Below, one piece after another: positions 16,664 through 26,247 of a stretch of 64,000 nucleotides of DNA (positions within the stretch are counted from its first letter, which is position 1; the number at the start of each line of letters is the position of its first letter). Source of the stretch: Spirosoma sp. KCTC 42546 (GTDB taxonomy: Bacteria > Bacteroidota > Bacteroidia > Cytophagales > Spirosomataceae); contig NZ_CP041360.1 in NCBI RefSeq assembly GCF_006965485.1, positions 3,596,001 to 3,660,000 of the forward strand, in the 5' to 3' direction. Both the position numbers and the translations under genes were made by a program. The notes beneath the pieces are model-generated. The model ran no database searches and was not told where the DNA came from. It worked only from the letters and a program-made list of their open reading frames with translations.

Positions 16664-17935
16664 ATGAAACTCCTCAATAACCTCACCGTTCGCGTACTAC
16701 TTGCCATTACACTGGGTATTCTGACGGGCTACTTCTTCCCGGAAACAGCCGCGAAACTGAAACCCCTCGGAGACCTCTTTATCAATCTGATCAAGATGGT
16801 CATTGCGCCCATAATTTTCCTGACCATCGTGCTGGGAATCAGCAATATGGGCGACCTGAAAAAAGTGGGCCGGGTAGGAGGCAAAGCCCTACTCTATTTC
16901 GAGATTGTGACGACTGGCGCACTAGCCATCGGGCTCATCCTGGCGAATGTAATTCGGCCGGGCGATGGTGTTCAAACGGCCGCTGTGAAAGGGGGAGACA
17001 TTAGCAAATACACGGAGCAGGGGGCGGGTATGGACTGGACCGAGTTCTTTCTGCACATTGTTCCAAGTAACGCCATTAAAGCATTTGCGGAGGGAGATAT
17101 CCTGCAGGTCCTGGTCTTTTCGATGCTGTTCGGCGTTGGTCTGACGCGCATGGGTGAAAAAGGTAAACCACTGATTCAGACCTTTGAGCGACTATCGAAA
17201 GTGTTTTTTAATATCCTCGGTGTGGTGATGGTTCTGGCTCCTCTGGGCGCGTTTGGCGGCATGGCCTTTACGATTGGTAAATACGGCCTGAGTACATTAT
17301 TGCCTTTGGCTAAATTGATGGGTACGGTTTACGCGACCATGATTCTGTTCATTTTCGTTATCCTGAACCTGATTCTACGCTATTATAAAATCAGTTTGTG
17401 GGCAGTACTCAAGTTTATTAAAGAAGAGTTGCTGATTGTGCTGGGAACCTCGTCGTCGGAGTCGGCTTTACCTCAAATTATGGACAAGCTCGAAACGCTG
17501 GGTTGCTCCCGGTCGGTTGTGGGGTTGGTTGTTCCGGCGGGCTACTCGTTTAATCTCGACGGGACAACGATTTACTTAGTGATGGCAACCATTTTTCTGG
17601 CGCAGGTATTTGGGGTTGACCTTACAGTAGGGCAGGAGCTAACCATTATCGGGATTCTGATGGTAACGTCGAAAGGCGCAGCGGGCGTTACTGGCAGCGG
17701 GTTTATCGTGCTGGCCAGTACCCTGACAGCCATCAAGGTGATTCCGGTTGAAGGGCTGGCGTTGCTGCTTGGTGTCGATCGATTTATGTCTGAAGCCCGC
17801 TCCATCACCAACATCATTGGGAATACGGTTGCCACAATTTTCATCGCTAACAATGAGGGAGAATTCGACCGTACGAAGTATGAACGCGTGCTGAAACAGG
17901 AAGATGCAAACGAATTGACGGAGTATAAGTACTAA
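16664..17935 (+). CDS. Dicarboxylate/amino acid:cation symporter (DAACS family)
   Basis: The 423-residue membrane protein matches the GltP/DctA family. It has eight hydrophobic segments, the serine-rich reentrant motif LGTSSSESALPQIM (about residue 262), and the transmembrane segment 7/hairpin 2 motifs FNLDGTTIYL and KGAAGVTGSGFIVLA. It should take up glutamate, aspartate or C4-dicarboxylates with Na+ or H+. A palindrome with perfect 45-base arms starts at the base after its stop codon. Confidence 0.95.
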   Translation: MKLLNNLTVRVLLAITLGILTGYFFPETAAKLKPLGDLFINLIKMVIAPIIFLTIVLGISNMGDLKKVGRVGGKALLYFEIVTTGALAIGLILANVIRPGDGVQTAAVKGGDISKYTEQGAGMDWTEFFLHIVPSNAIKAFAEGDILQVLVFSMLFGVGLTRMGEKGKPLIQTFERLSKVFFNILGVVMVLAPLGAFGGMAFTIGKYGLSTLLPLAKLMGTVYATMILFIFVILNLILRYYKISLWAVLKFIKEELLIVLGTSSSESALPQIMDKLETLGCSRSVVGLVVPAGYSFNLDGTTIYLVMATIFLAQVFGVDLTVGQELTIIGILMVTSKGAAGVTGSGFIVLASTLTAIKVIPVEGLALLLGVDRFMSEARSITNIIGNTVATIFIANNEGEFDRTKYERVLKQEDANELTEYKY

Positions 17936-18037
17936 TTTATGGTATTCAGTTTACGGTTTGAGGTTTATGGTGGCTGGCGCAAGCACGTTCTCGCGCCAGC
18001 CACCATAAACCTCAAACCGTAAACTGAATACCATAAA
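17936..18037. repeat. Perfect 45-base-arm palindrome after the symporter gene
   Basis: The left arm (17936-17980, beginning TTTATGGTATTCAGTTTACG) and right arm (17993-18037) are exact inverted copies around a 12-base loop. The inner end is GGTGGCTGGCGC. It begins at the base after the stop codon and is followed by TTTTTATAC, so it can end transcription. The words match 5173, 9514 and 56521. Confidence 0.93.
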
Positions 18038-18126
18038 CCTTTTTATACTTTTTAGGGGAATTAATTAAACCATTTCATGCTTGGTTGTTCAAAGGGACAA
18101 ATACAACCTGAAAACAATACACGACC

Positions 18127-18636
18127 ATGAAAAAAGTCCTGCTGACTGGCGCTACGCTGGTCGTTCTTCTCTCGACCAGCGTAATTGCCCAACGTTACGG
18201 CTACCCACAGTCTTCTCCCAATAATTACCCCCAACAGCCGGGCTATAACCAGCCGGGATACAATCAGCCCGGTTATAACCAACCTGGGTATGGGCAGCCG
18301 AATTACAACTACGATTACGACGACAACCAGTTCGACCGCCACCTGGAGTGGTGGGATCGGGAGTTAAACCTAAGCCGTCGGCAGGAGCGCGAGATTCGCC
18401 GGATTCGCGATCGATTCAACCAGCAAACGCAGAACATCGATTTTCGGGACCCTCGTCAACGCGATTTCTTCCGTCAGGCTCGCCAGCGGCAGTTCATCGA
18501 CATGATGGCAGTTCTTGGGCCACAACAGCGCGATCAGGTAATTGCCCACATGCGTCCTTATGAGTTATCGCCTGGATCGCGTTCAGCACAACGAGGCCGT
18601 GGATATGGAAATGGGCCGGGCTATGGTCGTTACTAA
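18127..18636 (+). CDS. Exported Spy/CpxP-like protein with GYNQP repeats
   Basis: The 169-residue protein has a signal peptide (LLTGATLVVLLSTSVIAQ). A low-complexity N-terminal part has tandem PGYNQ repeats (about residues 38-58). A charged helical part follows with LSRRQEREIRRIRDRF and LGPQQRDQVIAHM. These two segments resemble the spaced LTxxQ motifs of Spy/CpxP-type periplasmic chaperones, but the match is by eye only. It ends in a Gly/Arg/Tyr-rich tail. It stands alone, followed by a terminator. Confidence 0.75.
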   Translation: MKKVLLTGATLVVLLSTSVIAQRYGYPQSSPNNYPQQPGYNQPGYNQPGYNQPGYGQPNYNYDYDDNQFDRHLEWWDRELNLSRRQEREIRRIRDRFNQQTQNIDFRDPRQRDFFRQARQRQFIDMMAVLGPQQRDQVIAHMRPYELSPGSRSAQRGRGYGNGPGYGRY

Positions 18637-18671
18637 TATTGAGTAAAATAGAGGAAGGGAGTGTAGAAAAG

Positions 18672-18697
18672 GTCGGCCAGCTTGGTCGACTTTTTTT
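18672..18697 (+). terminator. Rho-independent terminator
   Basis: GTCGGCC pairs with GGTCGAC (one G-T) around AGCTT and is followed by seven T. It terminates the Spy-like gene. Confidence 0.7.
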
Positions 18698-18799
18698 GTT
18701 CTTTCCACTCACACCTATTGGCAACCACCTGTGCAACATCGCGTTGTTAAAATTGTCTTTATTTCGTATTTTTCCGGGAAACTCATTTTGCAAATCGCT

Positions 18800-20932
18800 A
18801 TGTTTACTCATCAACGAATCAAACAAACGGGCGTATTGCTGGCCGTTGTCGCGTCGACAACCTTCGCTCAGCCATCGCCCCCTCAACCTAAGATGTCGCA
18901 AAATCCATTCCTGGTACCGTATTCAACACCCCACCAAACGGCCCCATTTGACAAAATTTCCAATGCCGATTACCTGCCCGCTATTAAAGAGGGGATGACT
19001 CAGGGTCGTAGTGATGTGGCTGCCATTGTCAATAACCCAGCGAAGCCGACGTTCGAAAATACCATTGTTGCACTTGAACACTCGGGGGCCTTACTGGACA
19101 AAGTAACGTCGGTATTATTTAACCTGAACAGTTCAGAAACTACTCCCGAACTTCAGAAGATCGTTAAGGAAGCATCGCCCATGCTGAGCGAATACCGGAA
19201 CGATATTGGCCTGAACGAGAAACTGTTTGCCCGTGTGAAAGCTGTTTACGATCAGCGGGCAAGTTTTAAGCTCAGCCCGGAAAGTGCGATGCTGCTTGAA
19301 AAAAGCTATAAGCGGTTTGCCCGCAATGGCGCGAATTTGGACGAAAAAGGGAAGGAACGTCTCCGGGCCATTGATAAAGAACTGTCGCAGCTGTCGCTAC
19401 AGTTTGGCGAGAATGTGCTGAACGAAACCAACGAGTACATGATGCCCGTGACCGATGAGAAAGACCTCGCCGGTTTGCCCGATTACGTTCGAGAAGCAGC
19501 AAAGGCGACGGCCAAACAAAAGGGAAAAGAAGGTTGGGTATTTACGTTACAAGCGCCAAGCTACGGGCCATTCATGCAGTATGCCGATAATCGGGAGTTG
19601 CGTAAAAAACTGTACATGGCTTATAATGGACGCAGCTTCCACGGCGATAAGAACGATAACTCAGCCATCATTCAGAAAATCGTAAACCTGCGCTACGAGC
19701 GGGCAACCTTACTTGGCTACAAAACCCACGCTGATTTTGTACTCGAAGAAAGCATGGCAGGTTCTAAGGATAAAGTACAGAGTTTCCTTGATGAACTGGT
19801 AACCTACGCCCGTCCGGCTGCCGAACGCCAACTCGCCGAACTGACGACCTATGCGAAAGCGCATGGTTTTACTGACGATAAACTACAGGTTTGGGACAAT
19901 AACTATTATGCGGAGAAACTGAAAAAAGAGAAATACGACCTTGACGATGAAACGCTGAAGCCGTATTTTAAACTCGAAAACGTTCTGAACGGTGCCTTTA
20001 CGGTAGCCAACAAATTGTATGGTATCACCTTCAAAGAGCGCAAGGACATTCCGGTTTATAACCCCGAAGTAAAAACGTTCGACGTATTCGATAAGGATGG
20101 TAAGTTTCTGGCGGTGTTCTACGGAGACTATTTCCCTCGTCCCGGTAAACGTAGCGGTGCCTGGATGAATGATGTGCAGGGACAAAAAGTAGAAAACGGC
20201 GAAAATATCCGCCCTCATATAGTCAACGTCTGCAACTTCACTCGTCCTACGGATACCAAGCCTTCCTTACTGACTTTTTACGAAGTGACTACATTGTTTC
20301 ACGAGTTTGGTCACGGGTTGCACGGCATGTTGGCTAATGGAACCTACGAGAGCCTAAGCGGTACGAGCGTTCCCCGCGATTTTGTGGAGTTGCCCTCACA
20401 GGTAATGGAAAACTGGTGCTACGATCCCGAGGCACTCAAACTCTTCGCCAAACATTACCAAACGGGTGAAGTAATTCCGAATGAGTTGATCGAAAAAATT
20501 CGTGCCAGCCAGAACTTCATGGCCGGTATGGCGAATCTGCGCCAGGTGCGGTTAGGCCTGGTAGATATGTACTACCACAGCCAGAAACCAACGGGCGAAA
20601 CAATTTCTCAGGTGGAAAATCGGGTGGATTCCGTTGCGAACCTGTTCCCACATGTAGAAGGAGTGGCCATTAGTCCAGCTTTCTCGCACATTTTTGCGGG
20701 TGGTTACTCGGCGGGTTACTACAGCTACAAATGGAGTGAAGTTTTAGACGCCGACGCTTTTGAATTCTTCAAGGAAAAAGGTGGTCTGGATAATAAAGCA
20801 GCCGCCGATAGTTTCCGTAAGAATGTACTCGAAAAAGGGGGAAGCGAGAAGCCAATGGAACTCTATAAGAAATTCCGGGGTCGTGAGCCATCGCCCAAAG
20901 CAATGCTCCGACGAAGTGGATTGATCTTGTAA
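18800..20932 (+). CDS. dcp: M3 family peptidyl-dipeptidase, exported
   Basis: The 710-residue zinc peptidase has the M3 motif HEFGHGLH in FHEFGHGLHGMLANGTYESL and the usual C-terminal region with AFSHIFAGGYSAGYYSY. The start at 18800 (MFTHQRIKQTGVLLAVVAST) gives a normal signal peptide ending FAQ; an in-frame ATG at 18731 would bury it. It resembles Dcp/oligopeptidase A enzymes that remove C-terminal dipeptides or clear short peptides, here probably in the periplasm. A hairpin starts directly after the stop codon. Confidence 0.93.
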   Translation: MFTHQRIKQTGVLLAVVASTTFAQPSPPQPKMSQNPFLVPYSTPHQTAPFDKISNADYLPAIKEGMTQGRSDVAAIVNNPAKPTFENTIVALEHSGALLDKVTSVLFNLNSSETTPELQKIVKEASPMLSEYRNDIGLNEKLFARVKAVYDQRASFKLSPESAMLLEKSYKRFARNGANLDEKGKERLRAIDKELSQLSLQFGENVLNETNEYMMPVTDEKDLAGLPDYVREAAKATAKQKGKEGWVFTLQAPSYGPFMQYADNRELRKKLYMAYNGRSFHGDKNDNSAIIQKIVNLRYERATLLGYKTHADFVLEESMAGSKDKVQSFLDELVTYARPAAERQLAELTTYAKAHGFTDDKLQVWDNNYYAEKLKKEKYDLDDETLKPYFKLENVLNGAFTVANKLYGITFKERKDIPVYNPEVKTFDVFDKDGKFLAVFYGDYFPRPGKRSGAWMNDVQGQKVENGENIRPHIVNVCNFTRPTDTKPSLLTFYEVTTLFHEFGHGLHGMLANGTYESLSGTSVPRDFVELPSQVMENWCYDPEALKLFAKHYQTGEVIPNELIEKIRASQNFMAGMANLRQVRLGLVDMYYHSQKPTGETISQVENRVDSVANLFPHVEGVAISPAFSHIFAGGYSAGYYSYKWSEVLDADAFEFFKEKGGLDNKAAADSFRKNVLEKGGSEKPMELYKKFRGREPSPKAMLRRSGLIL

Positions 20933-20976
20933 CTAATGAAACGGGGCAACTAATTTTAGTTGCCCCGTTTCATTAG
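20933..20976 (+). terminator. Perfect hairpin directly after the M3 peptidase gene
   Basis: Arms of 21 bases (CTAATGAAACGGGGCAACTAA and its inverse) flank a 2-base loop. The first base follows the stop codon. The DUF5686 gene converges from the other side at 21016. Confidence 0.75.
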
Positions 20977-21015
20977 CCAATCATTAGTTAAACGTTGCTC
21001 CTACAGGTAACCCCT

Positions 21016-23538
21016 CTATAAGCCAATCTGAAACGACAGCTTAACGGCAAAGGGAGTTACGTTTGGATTTTGTCGATAAGTGAGCCGGTGCATAGCTTCG
21101 ATTCGAATTGATTTTAAGACGTTTTCGAAACCATATCCTACTTCAACATAAGGGATTTGATGTAGCGAGTGAACGCGTGGGAGAAGCTTTCCTGTGGCAT
21201 CCTGTGTAGCTATCAGCTCACGATTTGCTTTGCTCAACTGTCCCCACAACATAGTTCCGGTTACAAACGAACGCCATCCCCACCGCCGGATCAGGGGTAG
21301 TCGATTAGTAAATAGACCTTCAAATTTGTGCTCGACCGCTACCGACACATACCGATCACTCACAAACTCAGCATAGTTCATCAGGTTGAAGGCATTGCGG
21401 TTATAAAACGGTGTCTGATTTCCTAGATGCACCTGAAGTAACGGATAGGGGATCGTTGACGGACTGTATCCGGCCTTAACGGTATACTGTGTACGGCCAA
21501 CCAGGCCCCAGCGTAGGGTATGATCCCATTGTAACTGCCATTTATGATAGCCTTTAAAGGCCCGGCCCTGGTATGAAGCGGTTCCTAAGGTGTACCGGAA
21601 AGTTACTATGGGCGCTGTTTCAGAAGGCCGACGCCGAATTCGACGGCTCGTTACGCGCCGGGCCGGTAGTCGACCTGGCGCGTAACGAGTTTCCAGAAAG
21701 TATTCTTTACTCAGTAAATCTGTTATAAGAGTACTAGGTTGTTGTGTATCAATGTCTTGATTGATTGAAAAAGGAAATAGTAGATGCATGCTACGGTAAC
21801 GTACGCCGACAGTCTGAGTGAAATTAGGGCCTAAATCACGCTGGGCTGTCAAGGCCGTTTCGCGTTGATAAAATGCCCGCGGATAGGGCCCGAACCGACT
21901 ATTGACCCGAAAAAATGAGTTGTCGGCCAGGTCTTCTGTACGAAAGCCCAACTGCTCCAGATCGTAGCTATGCTTTAACGTAACCAACGTTAACGGGTTC
22001 CGTGTTGGGATAAAATTGACCTCGAAGCCGGTTTTCCAGACTCGATCACGTGTGCCGTAAGCGCCATACGCAGCTAGTTGCCAGGTACGGCTAAATGCAT
22101 TGTTGGTCTGCACACCTAGCCGGAGCCGATGACCTTCAACTGGATTATAGGCCCACATAGAAAATAACGAGCCAATGTCAAGACCTCGGGCAAGCGGTAG
22201 GTAGCCGCCATTAAGTACAAACTGGGCTATCTTCGTGTAGGTTTGGACAATGGGTAGATGCCGGACCGTATCCAGTAAGGCGCGGGTTTGATCGAAATTC
22301 TGAGACTGACCGGCTTGCTGACGCTGATTCTTCCAGTACTCGGATGAGAATTCTGCACGGTCGTTGGCGAGAGCAATATCGGTGTCAAAAAAATTGACGG
22401 GCTTCGGTATGCCGACCACTGGCTGACGAATCGTTGTCGTATAATCGACCGATGCGCCAAACGTATTTTTTACAACCTCTCCAACACTGACCGTTAAATG
22501 CGTCGTTTCGGGTAACCAGGCATGGTCAATATCGGGAACAAGTTCATAGGTCTGGTCGATGTCTATCTGATTGATAAAGTTGATATTTGCCGCATCACCA
22601 ACACGGGCTTCAATCCGAACAAGCGCGTAGGTCTGGGTGTCGATCCACATCCGTCCCCGAAAAACCAGATCGCGTTCATTTTTCGGGTCAAAATCAATTC
22701 CATAGCAGCTGTGTTGACCAATTTGCGCGGTATCGGCCAGGAAATACGTATACGCCATACGCCCTCCTTCGGCCAGGGGCGACATGAATTCTTTCTTAAA
22801 AAGACTTACCTGATTCTGATAGAAATTTAAGGTGTTGAAACCCGCTCCCGTAAACAGTGCCACGAAACTATCATCGGTTATTCCAAGACTCGTAATGTTC
22901 GTCTTCTGAACCTGCTCTTTAGTCAGTTGCGGATGCCGTCGGGCGTACAAATGTGAAACGGTTTCGGATAGAAAAACAGGCAATTCAGGGGCAGATCTGC
23001 CTTGTTTCTGTTCCAACGCGTGCAGGATTGCCTGAATGGGTTTTCGCTGTTTGAATTGATCAGACAAGTGATTAATAGTAATAGCTAGTTGACTATACGC
23101 TTCATAGTCATAGCTGTCCAACTGCCGAAAATCGTTTTGTTTTCTATGCGCATGCAGTTCTCGTAGAATATGAAATGCCGGGTTTTCGCCCGCGTGCACA
23201 ACTACTTCATTCAGCACAGAAGCCGCTGGGGTTAACGATATATCAAGCGCTGAAGATACAACGGCGATCTGCATCGTTTGATAGCCTAGTGCTGATACCA
23301 ACAAGGTGTCGGCGGGTTGCCGCAGATGCAGTTCGTATCGGCCATCGGCATCGGCCTGTGCGCCCGTCGTCTTACCCTTTACTGCTATGGAGGCAAACGG
23401 AATCCCCTGTCCTGAATTCAGTTCAGTGATTTTTCCTGAAATAAGCAACGGATTTGATCGTGTTTGCCCAAAAGCAGAACCCCAGCCAACAAAAATGAAT
23501 AGTAGTAGAAATCGGGAGATTGAAAGTAAAGCGTTCAT
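21016..23538 (-). CDS. DUF5686 outer-membrane protein with carboxypeptidase-like domain
   Basis: The 840-residue protein has a signal peptide ending SAFGQ. A CarboxypepD_reg-like beta-sandwich follows (about 30-115, ISGKITELNSGQGIPFASIA). The large remainder matches DUF5686, a beta-barrel family restricted largely to Bacteroidota, with an aromatic-ended strand pattern through to the C-terminus (VKLSFQIGL). The layout resembles TonB-dependent receptors without the plug. Function is unknown; an outer-membrane export or uptake role is a guess. It is monocistronic as far as seen. Confidence 0.88.
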   Translation of the reverse strand: MNALLSISRFLLLFIFVGWGSAFGQTRSNPLLISGKITELNSGQGIPFASIAVKGKTTGAQADADGRYELHLRQPADTLLVSALGYQTMQIAVVSSALDISLTPAASVLNEVVVHAGENPAFHILRELHAHRKQNDFRQLDSYDYEAYSQLAITINHLSDQFKQRKPIQAILHALEQKQGRSAPELPVFLSETVSHLYARRHPQLTKEQVQKTNITSLGITDDSFVALFTGAGFNTLNFYQNQVSLFKKEFMSPLAEGGRMAYTYFLADTAQIGQHSCYGIDFDPKNERDLVFRGRMWIDTQTYALVRIEARVGDAANINFINQIDIDQTYELVPDIDHAWLPETTHLTVSVGEVVKNTFGASVDYTTTIRQPVVGIPKPVNFFDTDIALANDRAEFSSEYWKNQRQQAGQSQNFDQTRALLDTVRHLPIVQTYTKIAQFVLNGGYLPLARGLDIGSLFSMWAYNPVEGHRLRLGVQTNNAFSRTWQLAAYGAYGTRDRVWKTGFEVNFIPTRNPLTLVTLKHSYDLEQLGFRTEDLADNSFFRVNSRFGPYPRAFYQRETALTAQRDLGPNFTQTVGVRYRSMHLLFPFSINQDIDTQQPSTLITDLLSKEYFLETRYAPGRLPARRVTSRRIRRRPSETAPIVTFRYTLGTASYQGRAFKGYHKWQLQWDHTLRWGLVGRTQYTVKAGYSPSTIPYPLLQVHLGNQTPFYNRNAFNLMNYAEFVSDRYVSVAVEHKFEGLFTNRLPLIRRWGWRSFVTGTMLWGQLSKANRELIATQDATGKLLPRVHSLHQIPYVEVGYGFENVLKSIRIEAMHRLTYRQNPNVTPFAVKLSFQIGL

Positions 23539-23998
23539 GATGTTGTTTACTGCACTTTATTACAGTTATGACCCCTGAGACGCAATTTCCCCCTATGTGA
23601 ACATTGCAATCCTGTGAAAACAGATACTCAAGAATCTGGCTATAAACTGGTTATTGTGTTATCATACGTTAATTGTAACACACCAAAGCTCCGGCAACCC
23701 ATCCGATTCGGAAAGGTGATTCTTTTGAACTGTATATAACAGCCTCTCAATAGATGGAATAACCTGCTGAACTGTTTAAGGCTTTACGCACAAGGTGTAC
23801 GGCCAGTGTAAGGATGAGGTAGACAAAGGATAGGATGATCAGTAACGCCAGCATCAATGCAGGTAGTAGAAGCAAGCTGCACAAAAGGTTTATCGGGTAG
23901 GCTGGTTAATTTATGCACAACTAGTATATTCAACGGTTGGCTTGAGCTAGTTTCCTTCTTTCTGTATTTCTCCAAACTTTCCCTCTTAAATTACTATT
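23539..23998. other. 460-base gap between divergent genes, no feature recognised
   Basis: This region separates the divergent DUF5686 and M20 hydrolase genes and should hold both promoters. I found no strong TAnnTTTG box, hairpin or convincing short gene. Confidence 0.5.
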
Positions 23999-25444
23999 AT
24001 GCTTAAATTAAAATCTGTATTTTCTGTAATAGCGGTATTTCTATTGGTAACGATTGCCTATGCTCAAAAAGAAAAAGTAGCAGTTATTAGTCAGTTAGAT
24101 AAGCAATATCCCCATTATGCTTCGTTGGCGCAACGCATCTGGAAACTGGCTGAACCAGGGTATATGGAAACTGAAACCAGTAAGCTATTACAAAAGGAAC
24201 TTCAGGACCAGGGGTTTAGTATTACAACCGGCGTTGCAGAGATGCCAACTGCATTTGTGGCCAGCTATGGTAAAGGCGCCCCAGTGATCAGCATTTTAGC
24301 CGAAATGGATGCTCTGCCAGGTTTGTCTCAGGACTCTGTTCCTGTTCGTAAACCATTGGTTCCTAATGCATACGGACATGCCTGCGGCCATAATTTATTT
24401 GGTGTAGGTTCCGTAGCAGCGGCTATCGCGGCAAAAAACTATTTGCAACAATCGGGCAAATCCGGCACGATCCAGTTGATTGGTACCCCAGCTGAAGAAG
24501 GAGCCGGTGGCGGTAAAACATACCTGGTCAAGGCGGGACTTTTCAGTAACGTTGATGCTGTGCTGCATTGGCATCCAGGTGATGGCAACAGCGCAAGTCC
24601 ATCGTCATCCCTTGCCTATCGGGTTGCTAATTTTCAGTTCAATGGACTCGCTGCCCATGCGGCTGCTGCACCCGAAAAAGGCCGCTCGGCACTGGACGCT
24701 GTGGAAGCAATGAATTATATGGTCAATATGATGCGTGAACACGTGACGTCAACTACCCGGATTCACTACGTAATTAAAAAGGGTGGCCTTACCTCCAATA
24801 TCGTTCCTGACTATGCGGAAGTGGAATATACCATTCGACACCCGACGGCAAAGGGGCTGGAAGAAGTGTGGGCCCGACTGATGAAAACTGCTCAGGCTGC
24901 TGCGCTGGGTACCGAAACGACGATGACCTACGAGGTTCTGGCGGGCCTGTATAATCTATTACCTAACGAAACGCTGGCTAAGTTGATGCAAAAAAATCTG
25001 GAACAAGTAGGCGGTAACCGCTATACACCTGAAGAAACGGAATTTGCCGATAAAATCCGGAAGACAGTGAATTCTGAAAGCCTACCACCATTAAGTCGTG
25101 CTTCCGAGATTCAACCGTATGCATTGAATGGCGTAGGCTCGGCATCCACCGATGTTGGGGATGTAAGCTGGGTTCTCCCTACGGCAGGGTTATCCACCTC
25201 AACCTGGGTGCCCGGTGTTCCAGCGCATAGCTGGCAGGCCGTTGCCTGTGATGGGATGTCCATTGGATTTAAAGGCATGCTGATCGCAGCGAAAACGATC
25301 TCATTAACCGCTATCGACCTGTTTCAACAACCAGCAACCGTACAGCAAGCCAAAACAGAGCTGTACAAAGCACGTGGTGGTGAGGCCTTTACCTATAAAT
25401 CGTTGGCTGGAGATCGAAAACCACCACTGGATTATCGGAAGTAG
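23999..25444 (+). CDS. M20 family amidohydrolase, exported
   Basis: The 481-residue protein has a signal peptide (FSVIAVFLLVTIAYAQ). It shows the M20D pattern of metal-dependent amidohydrolases: ILAEMDALPGL, GHACGHNLFG (about 125), GTPAEEGAGGGK (about 162) and HWHPGD (about 191). Relatives include p-aminobenzoyl-glutamate hydrolase subunit B and auxin-amide hydrolases. It probably cleaves an N-acyl or aminoacyl amide in the periplasm. It is transcribed alone; the toxin-antitoxin pair begins 164 bases downstream. Confidence 0.92.
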   Translation: MLKLKSVFSVIAVFLLVTIAYAQKEKVAVISQLDKQYPHYASLAQRIWKLAEPGYMETETSKLLQKELQDQGFSITTGVAEMPTAFVASYGKGAPVISILAEMDALPGLSQDSVPVRKPLVPNAYGHACGHNLFGVGSVAAAIAAKNYLQQSGKSGTIQLIGTPAEEGAGGGKTYLVKAGLFSNVDAVLHWHPGDGNSASPSSSLAYRVANFQFNGLAAHAAAAPEKGRSALDAVEAMNYMVNMMREHVTSTTRIHYVIKKGGLTSNIVPDYAEVEYTIRHPTAKGLEEVWARLMKTAQAAALGTETTMTYEVLAGLYNLLPNETLAKLMQKNLEQVGGNRYTPEETEFADKIRKTVNSESLPPLSRASEIQPYALNGVGSASTDVGDVSWVLPTAGLSTSTWVPGVPAHSWQAVACDGMSIGFKGMLIAAKTISLTAIDLFQQPATVQQAKTELYKARGGEAFTYKSLAGDRKPPLDYRK

Positions 25445-25608
25445 TTATTTAGCCTTTTAGGGAGTCAAGTGGTTTTGTAAATCAGGTGACTAACCAGAAG
25501 TAGGATTAGAGCATTGTAGCTACAGTAGATATACTTTCTTTTTAGAAAAGGGTCTAATGAGCATCTAAACGCTATATATTGCAACTGAAAAACAGTTGCT
25601 TGCGTTTC

Positions 25609-25860
25609 ATGAGTGAAAAAGAGAAGTTACTTGAACGTTTTCAAGCGAAACCGACTGATTTTAGCTGGAATGAGTTGGTCAGTTTACTAGCCTATTTTGG
25701 CTATGAGGAAGTTAGCAAAGGGAAAACGGAAGGTAGCCGACGAGCCTTCGTTAATCCGGAAACAAAGAAGATTATTCGATTACATAAACCTCATCCTGGT
25801 AGTATATTAAAGCAATATCAGCTCAAAGAAATTCAGGACATACTCAACTTAAGCAATTGA
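25609..25860 (+). CDS. hicA: HicA-family toxin (mRNA interferase)
   Basis: The 83-residue protein, starting MSEKEKLLERFQ, matches the HicA fold: a small double-stranded RNA-binding-like domain with GYEEVSKGKTEGSRRAF and the catalytic His region IRLHKPHPG. HicA toxins cleave mRNA and are held inactive by HicB. It is immediately followed by the HicB gene after 3 bases, so the two are one operon with toxin first. It is somewhat longer at the N-terminus than classical HicA. An earlier in-frame ATG at 25579 exists but is less likely. Confidence 0.88.
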   Translation: MSEKEKLLERFQAKPTDFSWNELVSLLAYFGYEEVSKGKTEGSRRAFVNPETKKIIRLHKPHPGSILKQYQLKEIQDILNLSN

Positions 25861-25863
25861 TAC

Positions 25864-26199
25864 ATGGAAAATGTACTTCGTTATCAGGATTTTGTCGGTT
25901 CCGTTCAATACAATTCCGACGATAAAGTTTTTCATGGAAAACTTGCCTTCATAACCGACTTGGTAACATTTGAAGGAACCAGTGTCAATGAACTCGAATC
26001 CGCTTTTGTAGAAGCTGTCGAAGATTACCTGGAACTGTGTAAAGCGGTTGGAAAGAAGCCAGAGAAGAGTTTTGCCGGTTCATTTAATATCCGTATGCAA
26101 CCCGAATTGCATCGAAAGGCGGCAGTTGTTTCTCTCGAAAAAGGAATATCTCTGAACCAGTTAGTGGTTGAGGCTGTCAGCAAATATGTAGGTCAATAA
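25864..26199 (+). CDS. hicB: HicB-family antitoxin
   Basis: The 111-residue antitoxin has an N-terminal HicB partial RNase H-like domain (YNSDDKVFHGKLAFITDLV, then FEGTSVNELESAFVEAVEDY). A C-terminal ribbon-helix-helix DNA-binding segment follows (FNIRMQPELHRKAAVVSLEK, then GISLNQLVVEAV). It should neutralise the preceding HicA and repress the operon. A hairpin overlapping the stop codon closes the unit. Confidence 0.92.
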   Translation: MENVLRYQDFVGSVQYNSDDKVFHGKLAFITDLVTFEGTSVNELESAFVEAVEDYLELCKAVGKKPEKSFAGSFNIRMQPELHRKAAVVSLEKGISLNQLVVEAVSKYVGQ

Positions 26200-26242
26200 A
26201 CCAGCAGAAAGCCGGACAATATGCCCGGCTTTCTGCTGGTTT
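26198..26242. terminator. Bidirectional hairpin between hicB and the glycoside hydrolase
   Basis: The perfect 18-base arms AAACCAGCAGAAAGCCGG and its inverse flank a 9-base loop. A- and T-rich ends suit both convergent genes. The left arm overlaps the hicB stop codon. Confidence 0.8.
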
Positions 26243-26247
26243 TACGT

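Noticed and set aside
23784..23975. 63-codon minus-strand frame upstream of the M20 gene
   Set aside because: No domain and lies in the expected promoter region.
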